35,124 nt of DNA, taken from positions 1 through 35,124 of the forward strand of contig JALSQZ010000173.1 of assembly GCA_026985055.1 (NCBI GenBank), written 5' to 3'. Shown piece by piece: positions 32,778 through 35,124 of this stretch. How positions within the stretch are numbered: position 1 is the first letter of the stretch; the number at the start of each line of letters is the position of its first letter. The position numbers and the translations under genes were made by a program. Below the pieces are notes generated by a model. That model ran no database searches and was not told the origin of the DNA. It worked only from the letters and a program-made list of their open reading frames with translations. This DNA is from Sedimenticola sp. GTDB taxonomy: Bacteria > Pseudomonadota > Gammaproteobacteria > Chromatiales > Chromatiaceae.

Positions 32778-33754
32778 ATGAGCGGCTGCAATCCCTGTGC
32801 AATGATCTGCGGGGCACGGATATTTTGGTTACTGGCGCGTCGGGCCGCATCGGCACGCGCCTGCTGGATGTGCTGCTGGAAGCCGGCATGCCGGTGCGCG
32901 CCCTGTATCGCGAACCACCAGAACAAAGCAGGGATGACCTGCAGGCAGTGGAGGGCGATCTGCTCTGTCCTGCTACTCTGACATCCGCCCTGGAAGGCGT
33001 GGAAGTGGTGATTCATCTGGCCAGTTATGCTCCGGCAGAGGATGATCCTCACCCGGAAGAGCATCCCATGCACCGCCAGGTGACGGTCGAAGGCACGCGC
33101 AATCTTGCCGCTGCGGCGCGCCAGGCGGGTGTTCGGCGTCTGGTATTTGCCAGTTCCACCCGAGTGATCGATGGCAGCACGAGTCTCTATGCACATAGCA
33201 AAAAGGAGGCAGAGTCTCTGTTGCTGGAAGAAGGGGATCAACTTCCTGAGGTCACTGTATTACGTCTGGCGCCCGTGTACGGGTTTCCCCGTCAGGGTGG
33301 AATCGCGCAAATGATTGCCGCCATCGACCGGGGGCATTTCCCTTCCCTGCCGGATTTTGCCGACCGGCGCTCTCTGGTTTTTGTGGATGACGCGATCCAG
33401 GCTCTGCTGTTGTCAGCTGTCCATGCCCGGGCTGCCGGGAAAGTGTTCACCGTGACTGATCTGCGCGACTACTCCAGTCGAGAAATCTATGAATGGATCA
33501 GTATGGCTCTGGGGAGAAACCCCACTCCTTCGCGGATTCCCGTATGGTTGTTGCATTTGGGCGCAGGAGTGGGTGATCTGCTGCAGAGGCTGCTGCGACG
33601 CCCCATGCCCTTGAGTCGCGAACGATTACGAAAATTGACTGCCTCGGCCTGTTTCGATGGCCGGCCGCTGGTGCAGGAGTTGGGTTATCAGCCGCAACAT
33701 GATTTGCAATCCGCCCTGGCGGAAATCATTGCGGCCTACCGATCCGGTTCCTGA
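32774..33754 (+). CDS. NAD-dependent sugar-nucleotide epimerase/reductase (WbpV/WbpK-like)
   Basis: 326 residues of the extended short-chain dehydrogenase family. ILVTGASGRIGTRLLDVLL gives the GxxGxxG nucleotide-binding loop, VVIHLAS the next conserved strand, and SLYAHSKKEAE the Tyr-x3-Lys catalytic pair (about residues 138-142). The C-terminal substrate region includes RLAPVYGFPRQGG. In O-antigen pathways such enzymes reduce the 4-keto sugar made by WbpM to UDP-QuiNAc or UDP-FucNAc, which WbpL then transfers; the WbpL/WbpM-like genes at 2115-5005 make that reading attractive (inference). The start overlaps the upstream gene by 4 nt. Confidence 0.87.
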   Translation: MNERLQSLCNDLRGTDILVTGASGRIGTRLLDVLLEAGMPVRALYREPPEQSRDDLQAVEGDLLCPATLTSALEGVEVVIHLASYAPAEDDPHPEEHPMHRQVTVEGTRNLAAAARQAGVRRLVFASSTRVIDGSTSLYAHSKKEAESLLLEEGDQLPEVTVLRLAPVYGFPRQGGIAQMIAAIDRGHFPSLPDFADRRSLVFVDDAIQALLLSAVHARAAGKVFTVTDLRDYSSREIYEWISMALGRNPTPSRIPVWLLHLGAGVGDLLQRLLRRPMPLSRERLRKLTASACFDGRPLVQELGYQPQHDLQSALAEIIAAYRSGS

Positions 33755-33763
33755 ATCCTTCTG

Positions 33764-34303
33764 TCAGGGCATGAACGGGTTGAGAGAACCCATGGGACGG
33801 GCGATTTCCCTTACATGTACGCGCATGACGGCCACGCCCTGGGTCATGCGTTCGAAACGTCGGTCGATATGGGCCATGCCCGCAGCCATGCGTCCCATAT
33901 CCGTATCCATGACGGCGATCTCCGCTTCCATCTGATGCATGCTGGAGGAGATCGAGGGCATCATGTCCGCCATCTCGCCGGTATTGCGCACGATGTTGTC
34001 CATGCGCCGCATGTAGTGTTCGAATTCCTTGATATTGTCGGTGATGCGCACCATGCGTCTGGAGACTTTCTTCATGTTGCTGTGCATGGAATCCATATTG
34101 TCCACGATGCCATTGAGGTCTTCATACAACACAGCCACATAGTAGACATTGATGGCAGCCAGGATGATGAGAATCACGGAAATGATCAGGACGATGATCT
34201 TGTTGATATAGAAATGGTGCTGGCGTTCGTCCAGATGCAGCTGGGTCTCCCAGCTCAGGCGCCCGACCATATCGATGAACATGCGTTTTTCCTTCTGAGC
34301 CAT
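33764..34303 (-). CDS. single-pass membrane protein with Met-rich coiled coil (downstream paralogue)
   Basis: 179 residues. A short charged cytoplasmic N-terminus, one membrane helix at about 35-58 (IIVLIISVILIILAAINVYY), then a coiled coil of about 110 residues with Met at many core positions (NMDSMHSNMKK, MGRMAAGM). The C-terminus ends REIARPMGSLNPFMP, close in pattern to the end of the upstream protein. ATG 34303 gives the longest frame; ATG 34282 (Met8) has the better ribosome-binding site (AGAAGGA, 7 bases upstream) and may be the real start. Convergent with the epimerase gene 9 bases away. Function unknown. Confidence 0.75.
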   Translation of the reverse strand: MAQKEKRMFIDMVGRLSWETQLHLDERQHHFYINKIIVLIISVILIILAAINVYYVAVLYEDLNGIVDNMDSMHSNMKKVSRRMVRITDNIKEFEHYMRRMDNIVRNTGEMADMMPSISSSMHQMEAEIAVMDTDMGRMAAGMAHIDRRFERMTQGVAVMRVHVREIARPMGSLNPFMP

Positions 34304-34315
34304 GGAGGAGTGTTC

Positions 34316-34885
34316 CTATGGAAGAGGAAACATCTTGTTGATGCTTCTGGCGGGCTTGGCCATGTGCTGCATGTCTGCCGCCATGAGCTGTACCTGGTCG
34401 TCCATGTGGCTGATGGAAGTGGACATGCCGTCCACGGACTGACGCACACTGGTAACCTGCTTGCCCATGTCACTGATGGTCTGGCGCATGCGATCCATGT
34501 CCGTGGTGATGGTGGTGATCTCCTGTTTCATGGCTGCGGTCTGGTCATCCATGAGCTGCAGCAGGGCCACCCGCTTGGCCATGGAGTCGATATATTCGGA
34601 CATCTGATCCATGCGCACGGTGACCGAAGAGAAATTGGTGTTCATGTCCAGCACCACGTCGGAGATGCGGTTGATCTGGGATGACAGAGTCAGGAGCAGC
34701 ACCAGAATGGAAATGGCGATCAGGGCCAGAACCGCCATGCCGATGCGGATGGCGTGTTTGAGATCGTCCGCAAGCTTGGCGGAAATCTCGATCTGGCTGA
34801 GCATCATGGCCTCGAAAGAACGGGCTGCGCGCAGTAGTTGCTGATCGGAGATGGGTTCGGGTTTGGTGTCTTTCTCGGGACTCAT
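34316..34885 (-). CDS. single-pass membrane protein with Met-rich coiled coil (upstream paralogue)
   Basis: 189 residues. A cytoplasmic N-terminal part of about 47 residues, a membrane helix at about 48-68 (IRIGMAVLALIAISILVLLL), then a heptad-like periplasmic coiled coil (MDQMSEYIDSM, TDMDRMRQTISDM, HMDDQVQLMAADMQHM). It ends KPARSINKMFPLP, matching the AR-x4-N-x-F/M-P end of its neighbour. ATG 34885 is used because the longer frame runs into the palindromic repeat. It lies 12 bases upstream of the paralogue, so the pair forms one operon. Function unknown; a role as a membrane-spanning oligomer is an inference. Confidence 0.75.
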   Translation of the reverse strand: MSPEKDTKPEPISDQQLLRAARSFEAMMLSQIEISAKLADDLKHAIRIGMAVLALIAISILVLLLTLSSQINRISDVVLDMNTNFSSVTVRMDQMSEYIDSMAKRVALLQLMDDQTAAMKQEITTITTDMDRMRQTISDMGKQVTSVRQSVDGMSTSISHMDDQVQLMAADMQHMAKPARSINKMFPLP

Positions 34886-34952
34886 GGCAACAGGCTTGAT
34901 GGAACAATGGGTTACTATATCAATATATCGCGTTTTTATTCCAGAATGACTG

Positions 34953-35057
34953 CTATTAACTCGGCAACAATCTATATCGCGTTCAGCCCGCTTGCCCGAT
35001 TCTACAACAAGGGCTGATAACGCTGTCCGCGGGCAAGGGCAAGCGGGCCTGTCCTTA
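34953..35057 (-). repeat. MITE-like palindromic repeat, copy 2 (35-bp internal deletion, inverted)
   Basis: The reverse complement of 1-60 is exact at 34998-35057, and 34953-34997 matches the complement of 96-140 with two mismatches. The 35 bases at 61-95 of copy 1 are missing, so most of one hairpin arm is lost. Outer arms GCCCGCTTGCCC / GGGCAAGCGGGC remain. It lies 67 bases before the start of the minus-strand membrane-protein pair, in the same orientation to it as copy 1 is to tRNA-Gly. Nothing recognisable follows in 35058-35124. Confidence 0.85.
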
Positions 35058-35124
35058 TCGATCAATCGGTTAGGGGCTTCAAGAAAAGGCCAGCTCCGCG
35101 TTCCGGCTCTTGCCAAGGGAACAA

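Noticed and set aside
1..35124. CRISPR array, toxin-antitoxin, restriction or prophage defence system
   Set aside because: No regularly spaced direct repeats, no nuclease, methylase, integrase or phage structural genes were seen; the S74 domain is the only phage-type feature.

Overview
The window looks like a chromosomal segment of a GC-rich gammaproteobacterium. The evidence is a type II secretion (T2SS) operon in the Xanthomonas xps-like order E-F-G-H-I-J-K-L-M-N-D, a WbpL/WbpM-type O-antigen pair as in Pseudomonas, tRNAs with encoded CCA, and many 1-4 nt gene overlaps. I cannot name a genus from sequence alone.

Layout. 1-350: a palindromic mobile-type repeat followed by tRNA-Gly(CCC) and tRNA-Met(CAT). 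726-2027: an ammonium transporter between strong terminators. 2115-16324: one long, tightly packed plus-strand array. It starts with a WbpL-like initiating sugar-phosphate transferase and a WbpM-like nucleotide-sugar 4,6-dehydratase, runs by a 4-nt overlap into gspE-F-G-H-I-J-K-L-M-N-D, and ends with a small lipoprotein overlapping gspD. 16542-20086: two exported proteins of unknown function, each closed by a strong terminator, the first with codon use typical of highly expressed genes, followed by an exported parvulin-type prolyl isomerase.

20286-27943: a glycan module with a sulfatase-fold enzyme, a Wzm/Wzt-type ABC exporter, a large glycosyltransferase-like protein on the opposite strand, a sulfotransferase with a coiled-coil tail, and a two-domain glycosyltransferase. 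27944-30326: hairpin-rich repeats, a secreted cysteine-repeat protein, a secreted protein ending in a phage-type S74 auto-processing chaperone domain, and a long imperfect palindrome. 30327-33754: acyltransferase, DUF3144 protein, WbbL-like glycosyltransferase and a sugar-nucleotide reductase/epimerase. 33764-34885 (minus): two paralogous single-pass membrane proteins with methionine-rich coiled coils. 34953-35057: an inverted, internally deleted copy of the repeat at position 1.

How it fits together (inference). WbpL, WbpM, the 33-kb reductase, Wzm/Wzt, the glycosyltransferases, the acyltransferase and the sulfotransferase could build and export a modified surface polysaccharide, while the T2SS exports proteins; the secreted proteins nearby are candidate cargo. 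The most unusual points are: a strict C-x10-G-x(8,9)-C repeat shared by two exported proteins about 10 kb apart; an exported S74 protein with an intact Ser/Lys pair outside any phage context; the methionine-rich coiled-coil pair; and the inverted repeat pair that brackets the window, with each copy lying just upstream of a transcription unit in the same relative orientation. I did not see a clearly new defence or mobile system.
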